A DNA stretch of 64,000 nucleotides from Nocardioides sediminis (GTDB taxonomy: Bacteria; Actinomycetota; Actinomycetes; Propionibacteriales; Nocardioidaceae): positions 124,001 to 188,000 of the forward strand of contig NZ_PZYZ01000006.1 in assembly GCF_003047295.1 (NCBI RefSeq). The letters are read 5' to 3'. Every line of letters begins with the position of its first letter. Position 1 is the stretch's first letter. A program made the position numbers and the translations under genes. Of the stretch, positions 1 to 9,102 are shown piece by piece. The notes beneath the pieces were generated by a model. The model ran no database searches, had not been told where the DNA came from, and worked only from the letters and a program-made list of their open reading frames with translations.

Positions 1-129
1 GGGCTGGAGGACGGCCACGACACCGCCATCGCGTTCGTCGTGGACCACGGGCGGATCAGCAGGATCTACGCCGTCCGCAACCCCGCCAAGCTCGGCATGA
101 TCGACGTCGAGACGGCCCTCAGCCGATAG
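1..129 (+). CDS. C-terminal end of SigJ-like ECF sigma factor (partial)
   Basis: Only the last 42 codons are in the window, ending at TAG. The visible peptide has the pattern AFVVDHGRISRIYAVRNPAK followed by L, which matches the end of the SnoaL-like (NTF2-fold) C-terminal extension of SigJ-type ECF sigma factors, where a 'NPxKL' motif precedes the terminus. These proteins direct RNA polymerase to a small regulon and use the extension in place of a dedicated anti-sigma factor. The family call rests on a short segment, so it is moderate. A plain NTF2-like protein is the alternative. Confidence 0.55.
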   Translation, partial: GLEDGHDTAIAFVVDHGRISRIYAVRNPAKLGMIDVETALSR

Positions 130-247
130 CCGTGGCCCTGGTCCCGATCCGCCCGGACGGGGTGAGGTGGCCGACCGGGTTCGGGGCTAGCCTGCGAGCA
201 CGGCTGGCTCGGCAGCGTCTCGTCACCGCTGATCCGGAGGTCCCGTC

Positions 248-550
248 GTGGCGATCAGAGTCATCATCGAGTTCCAGGCCAAGCCGGGCACGCGGGCGGA
301 GCTGGCCGGTCGCCTCGAGAGCATCATGGAGAGGCTGGGGCCGAACATCCCCGGCTTCCGGGGGAGCGTCCTCCACGAGGCGCTCGACAGCCCGGACGTC
401 CTCGTCGAGATCGCCGACTGGGACTCGGCGGACGCGCAGGCGGCCGCCGTCGAGCAGGCGGTGGACTCGGGGGTGTACGCCCCGGTCTTCGAGCTGGTGG
501 CCGCCCCGCCCCGGGCGGTCCGCGTCCGTCAGCTCGACGACCGCGTGTGA
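248..550 (+). CDS. ABM-domain (antibiotic biosynthesis monooxygenase-like) small protein
   Basis: This is a 100-residue single-domain protein starting at GTG with GGAGG about 8 bases upstream. Its pattern is that of the dimeric alpha/beta ABM fold: a first strand 'IRVIIEFQAKPG', a helix 'ELAGRLESIMERLGPNIPGF', then a strand with 'SVLHEALDSPDVLVEIADWD'. Members include quinol and heme monooxygenases and many proteins of unknown substrate. No catalytic residue can be assigned here. The gene converges on the ClC gene, overlapping its 3' end by 22 bases. Confidence 0.75.
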   Translation: MAIRVIIEFQAKPGTRAELAGRLESIMERLGPNIPGFRGSVLHEALDSPDVLVEIADWDSADAQAAAVEQAVDSGVYAPVFELVAAPPRAVRVRQLDDRV

Positions 551-1905
551 CCCCCCTCGGGGAGCACGTGGGTGACCAGGAAGGCCACGGCCACGGCCAC
601 CACGACCTGGGGGGTCACCGAGACGCCGTCGGCGCCGAGGAGCAGGGTCGCCAGGAGCGTCGAGGTGAGCGGCAGGCGCAGCATGGCCGCGCACATGGCC
701 CCGATCCCCATGCCGATCGCCGGCGCCAGGTCCATGCCGGGCAACCCCGAGGCGGCGATCCCCAGCACCGCACCGATGAACATCGCCGGGAACACCGGTC
801 CACCCCGGAACGCGCTCAGTGACAGCCCGTAGGCCACGGTCTTGCCGAGGGCGAGCAGGAGCAGGGTGCTGGTCGAGTAGCTCGCGGCGTTGGCCACCAG
901 CTCGGGCAGGTCGTCCTGGCCGGAGAAGAGGACCTGCGTGAAGGAGTTGTCGGTGGCCAGCTGGTAGGCCGTCGCGGACGATCCGACCAGCAGGCCGAGT
1001 GCCGAGGTCACCAGCACCCGGCTGCGGTGCACCAGAGGCCGCAGGGCCAGGCTCGCCCAGCGGATCAGCCACCCGAGCAGGGCGGCGCCCACGCCGACCG
1101 GCACGGCCCACGCCATCGTGGCCAGGGTCGGACTCTCGGCCGGCGGGACCGAGGTCAGGGCCAGGGAGAAGCTCCCGAGGCCGGTCCAGCTGTCCAGGCC
1201 GACGAACACCAGGGCGCCGATGCCGGATGCCAGCAGTCCCGGCAGTGCCACCAGGCTGAGCGTGGCACCCCCGATGCCGGCAGCCTCCATGATGAGGAAG
1301 GCGGCCAGCACCGGGGAGCCGAGCAGGGTGCTGATCGCCGCGAAGCTGCCGGCCGACGCCATGATCGTCAGGGCCATCGGCGGCGCGTCCTTGCGGGCCA
1401 GGTGCACCGTCAGCGCCGCGAGGCCGCCACCGATGGCGATGAGCGGTGCCTCGGGCCCCAGGACGGCGCCGAGGCTCAGCGTCGTCAGGGCCGCGAGGAC
1501 GACCCCGGGGAGCTCCCGGCCGCTCGGCGCGCCCCCGCCTGCGTGGAACCCGAGCGCGGGCGAGTGGCCGCCGTTGCCGGGCAGGTACCGGATGGTCAGG
1601 CCGGTCAGCAGCCCGGACAGGACCAGCCAGGGGATCGGCCACCACGCGGGCGGTCCCGCGTCGAACACGTCGCCCGGGAGGTCGACGAACAGGAGCTGCT
1701 GGACCTCGGTGACGAGCGCCAGGAACCCGTAGGCCACCGCCGAGATGGGGATCCCCAGGACCGCCGCGAGCAGCAGTGCCGTCAGGTAGGGCTTCGAACG
1801 AAGGGTCGCCACCACGTCCAGCGCCGGTGGTGCCCCCGACTCCGGAGGGACGGCCTGCTCGTCGGCGTACGACGCGCGCTCGGGGGGTCCGCTCTCGTCG
1901 GTCAT
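529..1905 (-). CDS. ClC-family chloride channel/transporter
   Basis: This 458-residue polytopic membrane protein carries the three selectivity-filter regions of ClC proteins. They are GNGGHSP near residues 110-116 (equivalent of GSGIP), LGPEAPLIAIG near 149-158 (equivalent of GREGP, retaining the gating glutamate E152), and GGPVFPAMFIGA near 368-379 (equivalent of GIFAP). Bacterial ClC proteins exchange Cl- for H+ or conduct Cl-. In E. coli they provide the electrical shunt for decarboxylase-based acid resistance. It lies 55 bases downstream of glutamate decarboxylase on the same strand, which fits that role. The filter motifs differ from ClC-ec1, so whether it is a channel or an exchanger is open. 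Confidence 0.93.
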   Translation of the reverse strand: MTDESGPPERASYADEQAVPPESGAPPALDVVATLRSKPYLTALLLAAVLGIPISAVAYGFLALVTEVQQLLFVDLPGDVFDAGPPAWWPIPWLVLSGLLTGLTIRYLPGNGGHSPALGFHAGGGAPSGRELPGVVLAALTTLSLGAVLGPEAPLIAIGGGLAALTVHLARKDAPPMALTIMASAGSFAAISTLLGSPVLAAFLIMEAAGIGGATLSLVALPGLLASGIGALVFVGLDSWTGLGSFSLALTSVPPAESPTLATMAWAVPVGVGAALLGWLIRWASLALRPLVHRSRVLVTSALGLLVGSSATAYQLATDNSFTQVLFSGQDDLPELVANAASYSTSTLLLLALGKTVAYGLSLSAFRGGPVFPAMFIGAVLGIAASGLPGMDLAPAIGMGIGAMCAAMLRLPLTSTLLATLLLGADGVSVTPQVVVAVAVAFLVTHVLPEGGHTRSSS

Positions 1906-1960
1906 CGGACGGTCCCTCCTCGGGCATCGCCGGGTCGGTGCTGCTCGCGGCCCGAGGTGG

Positions 1961-3328
1961 TCAGTACCCGGTGCCGACCTTGGTCTGCAGGCGCTCGGCC
2001 GGAGCCGTCCCGCCCTTACCGTCGAGGGTGGTGCAGGCGTCCGCGATGTCCTGGGTGAGCCGCTCGACCTGCTCCCGGCTCATGGTCTCCTTCACCAGCG
2101 CCCGCATGATCTTCACGTCCTGCGCGTCGGGCGGGAGCGTGTACGCCGGCACCATCCACCCGCGCTCGGCCGCCAGCTGCCACGCGATGTCGGACTCGTC
2201 GTACGGCATGTCACCCGACAGCCGGAAGGCCACCAGCGGCAGCTGCTCGAGGCCCTCGCCGATGACCTCGAACCGGCCGGTCTCGCGCAGGTTGGCGGCC
2301 AGGGCGTGGGCGTTCTGCTGCATCTGCCTCATCACGTAGGTGTAGCCGTCGCGCCCGAGGCGCACGAAGTTGTAGTACTGCGCGAGGACCATCGCCGCGC
2401 CCGTGGAGAAGTTGAGCGTGAACGTGGCGTCGGTCTTGCCCAGGTAGTTCTCGTAGAAGACCAGGTCCTGGGCGAGGTCGGACGCCTCCCGGAAGACCAG
2501 CCACCCGATCCCTGGGTAGACCAGGCCGTACTTGTGTCCCGAGACGTTGATCGACCGGACCTGCTCCAGCCTGAAGTCCCACTCCGAGTCGGGGTGCAGG
2601 AAGGGCCAGACGAACGCGCCGCTGGCGCCGTCCACGTGCAACGGGATGTCCAGGCCGCGACGGCTCTTGACGTCGAGGAGCAGCTGGTTGATCCCGGTGA
2701 TGTCGTCCATGTGCCCGGTGAACGTGGTGCCGAGGACGGCGGCGACCCCGATCGTGTTCTCGTCGAGGTGCGGCTCGACGTCCGCCGGCCCGATCGTGTA
2801 CTTGTCCCGCGCCAGCGGGACGATGCGTGGCTCGACGTCGAAGTAGCGGCAGAACTTCTCCCACACCACATGGACGTCCCCGCCGAACACCAGGTTCGGC
2901 CTGTCCGTCGACCTGTTCTCGCCCTCCCGGCGTTGCCTCCACTTCCACTTCAGGGACAGTGCGCCGAGCATGATGGCCTCCGACGAGCCCTGGGTCCGGC
3001 AGCCCGTCGTCTCGCCCGGTGCGTGGAAGAGGTCGGCCAGCATGCGCACGCAGCGCTGCTCGATCTCGGCGGAGATGGGGTACTCCGCGTGGTCGATGAA
3101 GTTGCGGTGCAGGTTCTCGGCGATGATCCGTTGCGCCTCGGGCTCCATCCACGTGGTGACGAACGTCGCCAGGTTGCGCTGCGGGTCGCCCTCGAGGTTG
3201 AGGTCCTCGGCGACGAGGCGCAGGGCGTCCGTCGGACGCATCCCGTGCTCGGGGAACGACGTCGACGGGACTCGCTCGGTGAGGAACCGGTTGCCGAAGA
3301 GGGCCTCTGCTTCACGTGGTGTCGTCAT
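1961..3328 (-). CDS. gadB: Glutamate decarboxylase (PLP-dependent)
   Basis: The product is 455 residues, close to the 466 of E. coli GadB, and converts L-glutamate to GABA and CO2 while consuming a proton. The PLP lysine is K266 in NVSGHKYG. HVDGASG (residues 231-237) and the substrate-region motif GCRTQGSSEA (109-118) are typical. I chose the ATG at 3328 (MTTPREAE) because it lies where family members start and overlaps the stop of the upstream membrane-protein gene as ATGA, which implies translational coupling. The open frame continues upstream but without family similarity. No GadC-like antiporter is visible in the window. Confidence 0.95.
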   Translation of the reverse strand: MTTPREAEALFGNRFLTERVPSTSFPEHGMRPTDALRLVAEDLNLEGDPQRNLATFVTTWMEPEAQRIIAENLHRNFIDHAEYPISAEIEQRCVRMLADLFHAPGETTGCRTQGSSEAIMLGALSLKWKWRQRREGENRSTDRPNLVFGGDVHVVWEKFCRYFDVEPRIVPLARDKYTIGPADVEPHLDENTIGVAAVLGTTFTGHMDDITGINQLLLDVKSRRGLDIPLHVDGASGAFVWPFLHPDSEWDFRLEQVRSINVSGHKYGLVYPGIGWLVFREASDLAQDLVFYENYLGKTDATFTLNFSTGAAMVLAQYYNFVRLGRDGYTYVMRQMQQNAHALAANLRETGRFEVIGEGLEQLPLVAFRLSGDMPYDESDIAWQLAAERGWMVPAYTLPPDAQDVKIMRALVKETMSREQVERLTQDIADACTTLDGKGGTAPAERLQTKVGTGY

Positions 3329-3990
3329 GTGCTGGGTCCACCGTTCTCGGGAGTAGTAGCGGGCGTGTCGAAGGCCTGGATCAGTCCGCCTGCCGCGAAG
3401 CAGACCGCCCCGGTGAAGGTCCCCCAGTTGACGAGGCCGGCGTCGACCGCCTGGGAGGTGGTCGGGCGGGTGAACGCGGCGAGACCGGCGAGGAAGAACA
3501 GGACCGACCCGAGCTGGTTGACGGCCACCACCCACCACCCCACGACGTCGGGCCGGACCCTGACGCGCCCCCCTCCCACGGCGACCATGGCGAGGTGCCC
3601 CGAGACGAGGAAGCAGATGCAGCCGGAGATGTCGGGGAGCCAGATCCACCCGTTGGACTGTCGCGGTGTGAGGCCCGCGGCGAACGCCGCCACGAGGCTG
3701 ACCGCGAACAGCAGGGTCCCGACGAACAGGATGACCGCGCTTCGCCACTCGAGACGGAGCGGGCGAGCGAGCAGGATCGAGACGTACCCACCGAGGCTGA
3801 AGAAGAAGCCCCCGACCAGGTAGGTCACGTTGACCGCGACCAGGCTGGTGACGTCGAGCTGGGCGAGGACGGCGCCCACGGCGAAGAGCGACCCACCGAT
3901 CACGAACGACACGGCGGCCACCAGGTTCCCACCGCGGGCGCTGACCCGAGGGCGTGCGACGTCGTCGGACGCTGCGGTCGGACGGCTCAT
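3325..3990 (-). CDS. Six-helix membrane protein, YrhK-like (uncertain), upstream of gadB
   Basis: This is a 221-residue hydrophobic protein with about six predicted membrane segments arranged as three hairpins. Each hairpin carries a small-residue/aromatic pattern, such as VGGFFFSLGGYVSILL and SGCICFLVSGHLAMVAV. That pattern resembles the YrhK-type membrane domain, but I cannot confirm the family. It starts at ATG 3990 behind GAGAGGAGC. Its stop overlaps the gadB start (ATGA), so the two are almost certainly co-translated. It may carry substrate or product of the decarboxylase or act as an accessory membrane factor. It is too short and unlike APC transporters to be a GadC. Confidence 0.7.
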   Translation of the reverse strand: MSRPTAASDDVARPRVSARGGNLVAAVSFVIGGSLFAVGAVLAQLDVTSLVAVNVTYLVGGFFFSLGGYVSILLARPLRLEWRSAVILFVGTLLFAVSLVAAFAAGLTPRQSNGWIWLPDISGCICFLVSGHLAMVAVGGGRVRVRPDVVGWWVVAVNQLGSVLFFLAGLAAFTRPTTSQAVDAGLVNWGTFTGAVCFAAGGLIQAFDTPATTPENGGPST

Positions 3991-4076
3991 GGTGCTCCTC
4001 TCGACGTTCCCGCTCACGGTGTCCGAGAACTGCCGCGGGGAACTCACCCGGTCCGGATGAGTTCGTCGTCCAGCGC

Positions 4077-4601
4077 TCAGAGGACGTGCGGCAGGGGCCA
4101 GGTCTGACCGGTGGTGCTGTCGACGATGGCGGCCCGGTCGACCCGGACGGTCATCGGCAGGACGTCGGAGACCATCTTCACGACCGGGGCCAGCCGCGGG
4201 CCCGGCGCCCGGGTGGCCACGGAGACGTGCGGCACCCAGTGGCCTGCCTGGTAGTGGCGGTGCAGGTCCGCGCCCGTCGCCTCCAGGGCCGCGACGGTGG
4301 CGAGCTGGCGGCGTCCCACGTCGGGGGTGATCGCGGGCGCGAGCGCGGCCCGGCCGCGCGGGAAGGCCAGCGTGCCGTGGAAGGACATCGTGAACGGCTC
4401 GGCGGCCGGGAGCGCACAGAGCGCCTCCTGCACCCGCTCGAGGTCCCACTCGCGGAGCACGGCGTACGACAGGTGCGGGTGGTGGCGACGGTGCGTGTGG
4501 GTGGCCAGCGTGGGGACCCCCGCGTCCTCCACGCGCGCCCACAGCTCCCGCACCCGGAGGTCCGAGCGGGCGTCGAAGAGCAGGCAGACGGCGAGCGCCA
4601 C
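4077..4601 (-). CDS. 2',5' RNA ligase/cyclic phosphodiesterase-like protein
   Basis: The product is a 2H-phosphoesterase superfamily protein of about 174 residues. It has the two hallmark H-x-S/T motifs, HLSY and, about 100 residues later, HVSVAT. Such enzymes cleave 2',3'-cyclic or 2'-5' phosphodiester bonds, and the natural substrate here is unknown. The start is uncertain. GTG at 4601 (reading VALAVCLLFDA) has GAGGA about 11-14 bases upstream and leaves a normal gap to the preceding SRPBCC gene. Longer in-frame extensions overlap that gene and lack similarity. Confidence 0.75.
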   Translation of the reverse strand: MALAVCLLFDARSDLRVRELWARVEDAGVPTLATHTHRRHHPHLSYAVLREWDLERVQEALCALPAAEPFTMSFHGTLAFPRGRAALAPAITPDVGRRQLATVAALEATGADLHRHYQAGHWVPHVSVATRAPGPRLAPVVKMVSDVLPMTVRVDRAAIVDSTTGQTWPLPHVL

Positions 4602-4645
4602 GTACCAAGCATCCTCGTCCGCCGCCTCGGACGGTGAATTTGCAT

Positions 4646-5101
4646 CTAGGCGTGCGCCGACTGGGCGTACTCGTCCAGTGCGGAGGTCCACAGCCGGCAG
4701 ACGAGCCGTCCCATCGGACCGCTGTGGACCACGTGCAGCAACAGCTTCTGCCAGGACCGGGCGGCGGTGTTGTCCCACTCGACGCGGAGCCTGCTGCCCC
4801 CGACCGCGGTGGGCGTGATCCGCAGCGAGCCCTCGCCACCGCCGCCGTAGCTGCTCTCGAGGATCGTCATGCGGATGACGGCGGGGTCCGACCAGTCGTA
4901 GCGGGCGACCACCCAGAACGGCGACCCGGGAGTTGCCTCCCGAGCCACCGCCCAGGTGCCCCCGTGCTCGCGGAGCTCGTACCGCTTCGGGTCGAGCGTG
5001 CGGTGCCAGGTCTCGAGGCGACGGTCGCTGAAGTCGGTCAACGCCTCCCGGACCTGCTCGGGTGACGCGAGCGTGGTGACCTCGAACTGCACGGGACTCA
5101 C
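4646..5101 (-). CDS. SRPBCC (START/Bet v1-like) family protein
   Basis: This is a 151-residue soluble protein beginning VSPVQFEVTTLASPEQVREA. Helix-grip-fold features include the early strand followed by 'SPEQVREALTDFSDRR' and a long C-terminal helix that starts after the tryptophan in 'NTAARSWQKLLLHVV'. The fold binds hydrophobic ligands or acts in polyketide cyclisation or dehydration, and no ligand is evident. GTG at 5101 overlaps the stop of the upstream cupin gene (GTGA), which supports this start and co-translation. It is third in a coupled set with the cupin and membrane protein genes. Confidence 0.72.
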   Translation of the reverse strand: MSPVQFEVTTLASPEQVREALTDFSDRRLETWHRTLDPKRYELREHGGTWAVAREATPGSPFWVVARYDWSDPAVIRMTILESSYGGGGEGSLRITPTAVGGSRLRVEWDNTAARSWQKLLLHVVHSGPMGRLVCRLWTSALDEYAQSAHA

Positions 5102-5544
5102 GCCCCGGCGACCTGGACGCCGTGCCGTCGGGTGACGGCCAGGATCGCCTCCAGGGACTCCTCGACGGGGCGGTCGCGAGGCACCGAGTCCGCCATCTCT
5201 GCGAAGAACGGGCCTGCGCCCGTGCCGGACGTGATGCCGATCATCCGGGCCGTCCCCGTCACGACCTCGAAGGTGCCGGGGGTCCCCGCGGGGAACACCA
5301 CGAGCCCGCCGGGCTCCACGTCGTACGTCGTGCCGTCGAGCATCACCGTGACGCGTCCTTCGACCAGGTACAGCACGGCGGTCCACGGCGAGACGTGTGG
5401 AGGCGTCATCGGCGCGGCGGGCGCGACCACCTCGAAGACCTCGAAGGCCCCTTGGCTGTCGTCGACCGCGGCCTTCATGACGTGGTCCCCGTTCATCATC
5501 GGGTAGTGGTGGCCCGCTCCCGGCGGGACGTAGGTGGTGGTCAT
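5098..5544 (-). CDS. Cupin-domain protein
   Basis: The 148-residue product has a single cupin barrel: TPPHVSPWTAVLYLVEGRVTV (residues about 47-67) and PGGLVVFPAGTPGTFEV (about 76-92) are the two cupin motifs. Motif 1 keeps one histidine and an acidic residue, but the second histidine position (expected HxH) is PHVS, so metal binding may be altered. The ATG at 5544 overlaps the stop of the upstream membrane-protein gene (ATGA), and its own stop overlaps the downstream SRPBCC start. This is therefore a tightly coupled three-gene unit. The substrate is unknown. Confidence 0.82.
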   Translation of the reverse strand: MTTTYVPPGAGHHYPMMNGDHVMKAAVDDSQGAFEVFEVVAPAAPMTPPHVSPWTAVLYLVEGRVTVMLDGTTYDVEPGGLVVFPAGTPGTFEVVTGTARMIGITSGTGAGPFFAEMADSVPRDRPVEESLEAILAVTRRHGVQVAGA

Positions 5545-6251
5545 CGCTCTTCCTCTTCCTGGGTTCTCGGGATGTTCATTGACGTGGCTCCTGCCGGTGG
5601 TCTGCGGACGAGGCCGACGAGTCCGGCGGCGACCAGCCAGACCCCCGCGAGCCCGGCGACGGGGAACAGCGGGTCGAAGGTGTCGACGAAGGCGATCGTG
5701 GCCGTGGCGAGGGCGAACGCGAGTCCGCCGAGCAGGCCGAGCGGCAGGACGATCCGGTTGCCGAGAGCGTGGGTGCGGCCGCCGGTGACCGCAAGGGTGG
5801 CGATCATCAGCCCCCATGCGGGGTTGACGATCGTCTCGACCCCCATGAAGGCGGCCACGAGCGGTGTCGTACCGCCGTCCTCGATCTCGGCGGCCTGCGT
5901 GGCGGCGAAGAGGTGGACCACGGCACCGAGCGTCGCGACGACCGCGACCGCTGCGCTGACCGGCAACACCCTGCCGAGGTGACGTCGGATCGCGGGGTCC
6001 CGCCCGAGCGCGAGGAGCCCGGCGGCGACGCACGCGAAGCCCAGCAGCGCGACGAGGTGGGCGGGGTACCACGCGTGGTCCACGAGCATCGAGTGCAGCT
6101 GCTCGGTCTTGTCGCCCTCGTCGCTCCCCGTGGGGTGCATCGGGCCGCCGGCGAAGAACGCGACACCGCCGGCGATCAGGAGCAGCAGGCCGGCCCGGTC
6201 CCGGCGCGGTGCGACCGAGGCGGCGGTGCGGGACTGGTTCAGCGTGGTCAT
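5541..6251 (-). CDS. Multi-pass membrane protein of unknown function
   Basis: This is a 236-residue protein with about six to seven hydrophobic helices. The first, 'GLLLLIAGGVAFFAGGPMHP', is followed by a short polar stretch rich in Asp/Glu. I do not recognise a named family. The start ATG 6251 is preferred over a longer open frame because it puts the first helix near the N-terminus. It heads the coupled membrane protein-cupin-SRPBCC unit and is divergent from the sensor kinase gene at 6360, with a 108-base gap that must hold both promoters. The two-component system may therefore control this unit, which is inference from position only. Confidence 0.72.
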   Translation of the reverse strand: MTTLNQSRTAASVAPRRDRAGLLLLIAGGVAFFAGGPMHPTGSDEGDKTEQLHSMLVDHAWYPAHLVALLGFACVAAGLLALGRDPAIRRHLGRVLPVSAAVAVVATLGAVVHLFAATQAAEIEDGGTTPLVAAFMGVETIVNPAWGLMIATLAVTGGRTHALGNRIVLPLGLLGGLAFALATATIAFVDTFDPLFPVAGLAGVWLVAAGLVGLVRRPPAGATSMNIPRTQEEEER

Positions 6252-6359
6252 GCCCCCACGTTCCACCGGGACGGCGTCGAGCACATGCGGGCGGACCCGG
6301 GATTCGGTGCGAGGGTCAACCCTGGTACGACGACTCGCCGGTCGTGCCACCATGGCGAG

Positions 6360-8393
6360 ATGAGCCGGGCGCTCGCCGCCGACGACGCGGGCTACGACGA
6401 CCCACGCTCGCTCACGTCCGAGGTGGTCGTCGGCAGCCTGGGCGTGCTCGTGCTCGGGCTGGTCGCCTACGGCGCGACGCTGGACTTCCACGTCGGCAAC
6501 CTCCACAACGGGCTGCTCGGCCTCACGTTCGCCGGCGTCGGCCTCTACGTCATCCGGGCGCGGCCGGGACACCGGCTGGGCCGGCTCTTCGTCGTGCTCG
6601 GGCTGGTGTCCGCCCTCATGTACTTCGGACGCCAGGCCGGCCTGCACAGTCCGGCGCTGCCCGGCGGTGCCTGGCTCGCCTGGGTGTCGATCTGGCTGGT
6701 GCCGCTCTCGATGGCGGGCGGCGGCGTCGCCATCATGCTCTTCCCGACCGGCGAGCACCTGTCGGGGCGGTGGCGTGCCGCGTCCCGGGTGATGGTCGGG
6801 CTCGCGGCGCTGGTCGCGCTGGTGTCAGCGCTGTGGCCGATCGAGGACGACTGGAGCCGCAGCCACCTCGTGTTCCCCTTCGAGCTCGGGGGAGAGGAGA
6901 CCGTGCGCGCCGTCGCCGTGCCGGCGATGCTCGGCTGCTACTTCGGCTTCCAGGTCCTGTGGGCCGTGGCAGTGGTCACCCGGCTGCGCCGGGCGGGCAG
7001 CGACGAGGTGCGGCAGCTGCGGTGGTTCGTGTTCGCCGTGTCGGTCTCGCTGCTGCTCATGCTCACCGGCCAGCTCGTCTGGGACACGCCACTCCCCGGC
7101 CTGCTCGCCCTCCCCCTCATCCCGCTCGCGGCGGGGGTCGCGATCGTGCGGTACCGGCTCTACGACATCGACCCGATCATCAACAAGGCCCTCGTCGGTG
7201 GCGTGATGGTGCTGCTCGTCTTCGCCGGCTATGTCGGCCTGGTCGTCGGGGCCGGGGCCCTGCTCCCGGTGTCGGACCGGGTGATGGCCCTCGCCGCGAC
7301 GGCCGCGGTGGCGGTGGTCTTCGAGCCGGTACGACGGCGCGCGCAGGAGCTGGCGGACCGGCTCGTCTACGGCCGTCGCGCGACGCCGTACGAGACCCTG
7401 TCGCGCCTCTCCGCCCAGCTGTCCCGCAACGACGACGACCTGCTGGAGGGCCTCGCCGCGACGGTCGCCGGCGGCATCGGTGCCTCCGAGGTCGTGGTCT
7501 GGCTCGGTGACGCGGAGCGCATGGAGGCGGTCGCCGCGTGGCCGGACCGACCCCCTGCGGGTCCTCGCCCGCTCGCCGAGCTCGCGAGCCGCCGGGAGCT
7601 GGTGCGGCCGGTGACCCGCGACGGCACCGTGCAGGGGGCGCTGGTGCTGACCACGCCACCCGGGGAGCCGCTGACGCCGGAGGCGGACCAGCTCCTCGAC
7701 GACCTGGTCGCGCAGACCGGCCTGGTCATCGACCACCGTGCCCGCCTCGAGCAGGTGGCCCGCCAGGCGGCCGAGCTGCAGGCGGCCGCGCGACGGATCG
7801 TCACCGCCGAGGACTCCGCCCGGCGCCGGATCGAGCGAGACCTCCACGACGGTGCCCAGCAGCGATTGGTGTCGCTCGGCATGGAGCTCGGCGCCCTGGT
7901 CGAGCGTGCAGCGGCCACGGGTGACCCCGACCTGGTGCGCACGGCCGAGCACGCCCGGAAGCAGCTTCTGGAGGCGACCGCCGAGCTGCGTGAGATGGCC
8001 CGGGGAGTGCACCCGGCCGTGCTCACCCAGGACGGGCTCGAGGCCGCGCTGGCCAACCTCGCCGACCGCTCACCCGTCCCGGTGCGGCTGCGCCTCGCGC
8101 TCGACAGCAGGCCGCCGACCGAGGTCGAGGCCACCGCCTACTTCCTGGTCAGCGAGGCGCTCACCAACACCGCACGCCACGCGGGCGCGAGCGTCGTCGA
8201 GGTCTGCGTGTCGTCGGACGCGGACAGGCTCACCGTCGAGGTGAGCGACGACGGGACCGGCGGCGCGGAGCTCGAGCCCGGCGGCGGCCTGCAGGGCCTC
8301 ACCGACCGGTTGTCCATGCTGGGCGCGCGGCTGGAGGTGGACAGCCCGCCGGGCGGAGGGACCACGGTGAGGACGGTGCTGCCGTGCGCGTGA
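6360..8393 (+). CDS. NarL-type sensor histidine kinase with multi-helix membrane sensor
   Basis: The product is about 677 residues. The N-terminal third holds about eight or nine membrane helices. A GAF-like region follows (about 340-460), then a HisKA_3 dimerisation domain with phospho-acceptor H496 in [11 protein letters not shown], and a HATPase_c domain ending [17 protein letters not shown] and [11 protein letters not shown]. This is the DesK/NarX-type architecture. The ATG 6360 (MSRALAADD) is the first start close to the first helix. The stop overlaps the response-regulator start by 10 bases, so the two are translationally coupled. The signal sensed is unknown. Confidence 0.92.
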   Translation: MSRALAADDAGYDDPRSLTSEVVVGSLGVLVLGLVAYGATLDFHVGNLHNGLLGLTFAGVGLYVIRARPGHRLGRLFVVLGLVSALMYFGRQAGLHSPALPGGAWLAWVSIWLVPLSMAGGGVAIMLFPTGEHLSGRWRAASRVMVGLAALVALVSALWPIEDDWSRSHLVFPFELGGEETVRAVAVPAMLGCYFGFQVLWAVAVVTRLRRAGSDEVRQLRWFVFAVSVSLLLMLTGQLVWDTPLPGLLALPLIPLAAGVAIVRYRLYDIDPIINKALVGGVMVLLVFAGYVGLVVGAGALLPVSDRVMALAATAAVAVVFEPVRRRAQELADRLVYGRRATPYETLSRLSAQLSRNDDDLLEGLAATVAGGIGASEVVVWLGDAERMEAVAAWPDRPPAGPRPLAELASRRELVRPVTRDGTVQGALVLTTPPGEPLTPEADQLLDDLVAQTGLVIDHRARLEQVARQAAELQAAARRIVTAEDSARRRIERDLHDGAQQRLVSLGMELGALVERAAATGDPDLVRTAEHARKQLLEATAELREMARGVHPAVLTQDGLEAALANLADRSPVPVRLRLALDSRPPTEVEATAYFLVSEALTNTARHAGASVVEVCVSSDADRLTVEVSDDGTGGAELEPGGGLQGLTDRLSMLGARLEVDSPPGGGTTVRTVLPCA

Positions 8394-9028
8394 TCCTCGC
8401 CGACGACGCCGTGCTCCTGCGCGAGGGGCTGGCCCGGATCCTCACCGACTCCGGCTTCGAGGTGGTCGGGCAGGCGGGTGACGCACCGTCGCTCGTCGAC
8501 CTCGTGCGGCGTGAGACGCCCGACGTCGCCGTGGTCGACCTGCGGATGCCGCCGGGGTTCGCCAGCGAGGGCATCGACGCGGCCGCCGAGATCCGCGCCT
8601 TCGCGCCGGCTGTCGGGCTGATGCTGCTCTCCCAGCACGTGGAGGTCCACCACGCGCTGCGCCTGATGACCGACTTCGACGGCGGCGTCGGCTACCTCCT
8701 CAAGGACCGGGTCTTCGACCTCACGGCGTTCGCCAACGACGTACGACGCGTGGCCGACGGCGCCGTCGTCCTCGACTCCGAGCTCGTGGCCCGGCTGGTC
8801 GCCAGGCGCCGCCGCGACGACCCCCTCGACCGGCTCACGGGACGCGAGCGCGAGGTGCTCGCGCTGATGGCCCAGGGGCTGACCAACGCGGGCCTCTGCG
8901 CGGAGCTGCACCTCAGCGCCAAGACCGTGGAGGGGCACGTGCGCAGCATCTTCACCAAGCTCGACCTCGACGCCGACGAGCGCTCGCACCGCCGTGTGCT
9001 CGCGGTGCTGAGGTTCCTGCGCGCCTGA
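8384..9028 (+). CDS. LuxR/NarL-family response regulator
   Basis: The product has 214 residues. The receiver domain has acidic D7/D8 (ILADDAVLL), phospho-acceptor D52 (VVDLRMPP) and the conserved lysine in YLLKDR. The C-terminal LuxR helix-turn-helix is [18 protein letters not shown] through [15 protein letters not shown]. The start is GTG 8384, which lies inside the last codons of the kinase gene. It is the cognate partner of that kinase. The likely targets are nearby promoters such as the divergent unit at 6251, but no binding site is evident. Confidence 0.95.
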   Translation: MRVILADDAVLLREGLARILTDSGFEVVGQAGDAPSLVDLVRRETPDVAVVDLRMPPGFASEGIDAAAEIRAFAPAVGLMLLSQHVEVHHALRLMTDFDGGVGYLLKDRVFDLTAFANDVRRVADGAVVLDSELVARLVARRRRDDPLDRLTGREREVLALMAQGLTNAGLCAELHLSAKTVEGHVRSIFTKLDLDADERSHRRVLAVLRFLRA

Positions 9029-9102
9029 GCCGAGACAGTGACAGCGCGCCGGACACGACCGACGCGTTCTCCGGCCGCCACAGGCGAGCGCATGATGGAG
9101 AA

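Noticed and set aside
119..1927. A 602-residue leftward open frame overlapping the ClC gene in another frame
   Set aside because: The translation is Arg/Gly/Pro/Ala low-complexity, as expected from the third-position GC bias read in a shifted frame. The ClC frame carries clear family motifs.
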